A stretch of 6,077 nucleotides of DNA from Thermodesulfatator atlanticus (GTDB lineage Bacteria; Desulfobacterota; Thermodesulfobacteria; Thermodesulfobacteriales; Thermodesulfatatoraceae): assembly GCA_011321895.1 (NCBI GenBank), contig DROK01000118.1, positions 1 through 6,077 of the forward strand. The letters run 5' to 3'. The position numbers and the translations under genes are program-made. Below the pieces are notes generated by a model. The model saw only the letters and a list, made by a program, of their open reading frames with translations. It did no database searches and had not been told where the DNA came from. Shown here piece after piece: positions 5,943 through 6,077 of the stretch; position 1 is the stretch's first letter; each line of letters starts with the position of its first letter.

Positions 5943-6026
5943 ATTTAAACCGGACATCATTCCACCATCCCCCTTCCAACCGCGAATCCCAAAGATTTCG
6001 AGCTTTGCGCGAACAGGTGGAAATCA

Positions 6027-6042
6027 TGGCATACCGCTTGCT
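6027..6042 (+). promoter_or_regulatory. Sigma-54 (-24/-12) promoter of the next gene (outside window)
   Basis: TGGCAT-ACCGC-TTGCT has GG at 6028-6029 and GC at 6040-6041 separated by exactly 10 bases. The conserved hexamer and pentamer are identical to those of the amtB promoter. The predicted transcription start is near A6053. Apart from the tandem dyads, nothing else is visible in the 162-nt gap after the kinase. Confidence 0.88.
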
Positions 6043-6064
6043 TCTCAAAAAAACGCAAATTCCA

Positions 6065-6070
6065 AGGAGG
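6065..6070 (+). promoter_or_regulatory. Ribosome binding site of a gene starting just beyond the window
   Basis: AGGAGG follows the -12 cytosine by the same distance as at amtB (24 nt to its first base). With the same 7-nt spacing the start codon would be at 6078, the first base outside the window. Confidence 0.75.
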
Positions 6071-6077
6071 TTAAACC

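Overview
The window reads as a nitrogen-responsive locus of a diderm (Gram-negative-type) bacterium that uses sigma-54. All genes are on the + strand and tightly packed, with strong AGGAGG ribosome binding sites and no mobile elements, RNA genes or CRISPR. Charged proteins, moderate-to-high GC and an outer-membrane barrel would fit a thermophilic Thermodesulfobacteria- or Deltaproteobacteria-like organism. That placement is an impression from protein style, not a proof.

Layout. Bases 1-651 hold the C-terminal part of a sigma-54 activator (half of the AAA+ domain, a Fis-type helix-turn-helix and an AT-hook-like tail). Bases 652-833 are a regulatory region with a 32-bp AT-rich imperfect palindrome (672-703), a consensus sigma-54 -24/-12 promoter (783-798) and a ribosome binding site (821-826). 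An operon follows: ammonium channel amtB (834-2195), a PII signal protein (2199-2537) and a small outer-membrane beta-barrel protein (2566-3357), closed by an intrinsic terminator (3371-3399). A second unit begins at 3467: an NtrC-family response regulator (3467-4780), whose mRNA may be leaderless, overlapping by 11 nt a membrane histidine kinase (4770-5915). Bases 5888-5942 carry a 31-bp-period tandem pair of inverted repeats. A second consensus sigma-54 promoter (6027-6042) and ribosome binding site (6065-6070) end the window about where the next gene should start (predicted at 6078).

How it may work. AmtB conducts ammonium across the inner membrane, PII gates it according to ATP/ADP/2-oxoglutarate, and the barrel protein could let ammonium or another nitrogen solute through the outer membrane. 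Two sigma-54 activators flank the operon, and two sigma-54 promoters of identical layout lie downstream of them. In both promoters the distance from the -12 element to the ribosome binding site is the same, and a dyad is centred exactly 109.5 bp upstream of the -12 cytosine.

Most notable points: the matched promoter/dyad geometry, the tandem operators overlapping the end of the kinase gene, the PII protein lacking Tyr51 and Tyr46, the barrel gene inside an amtB-PII operon, and the kinase with a degenerate G1 box.
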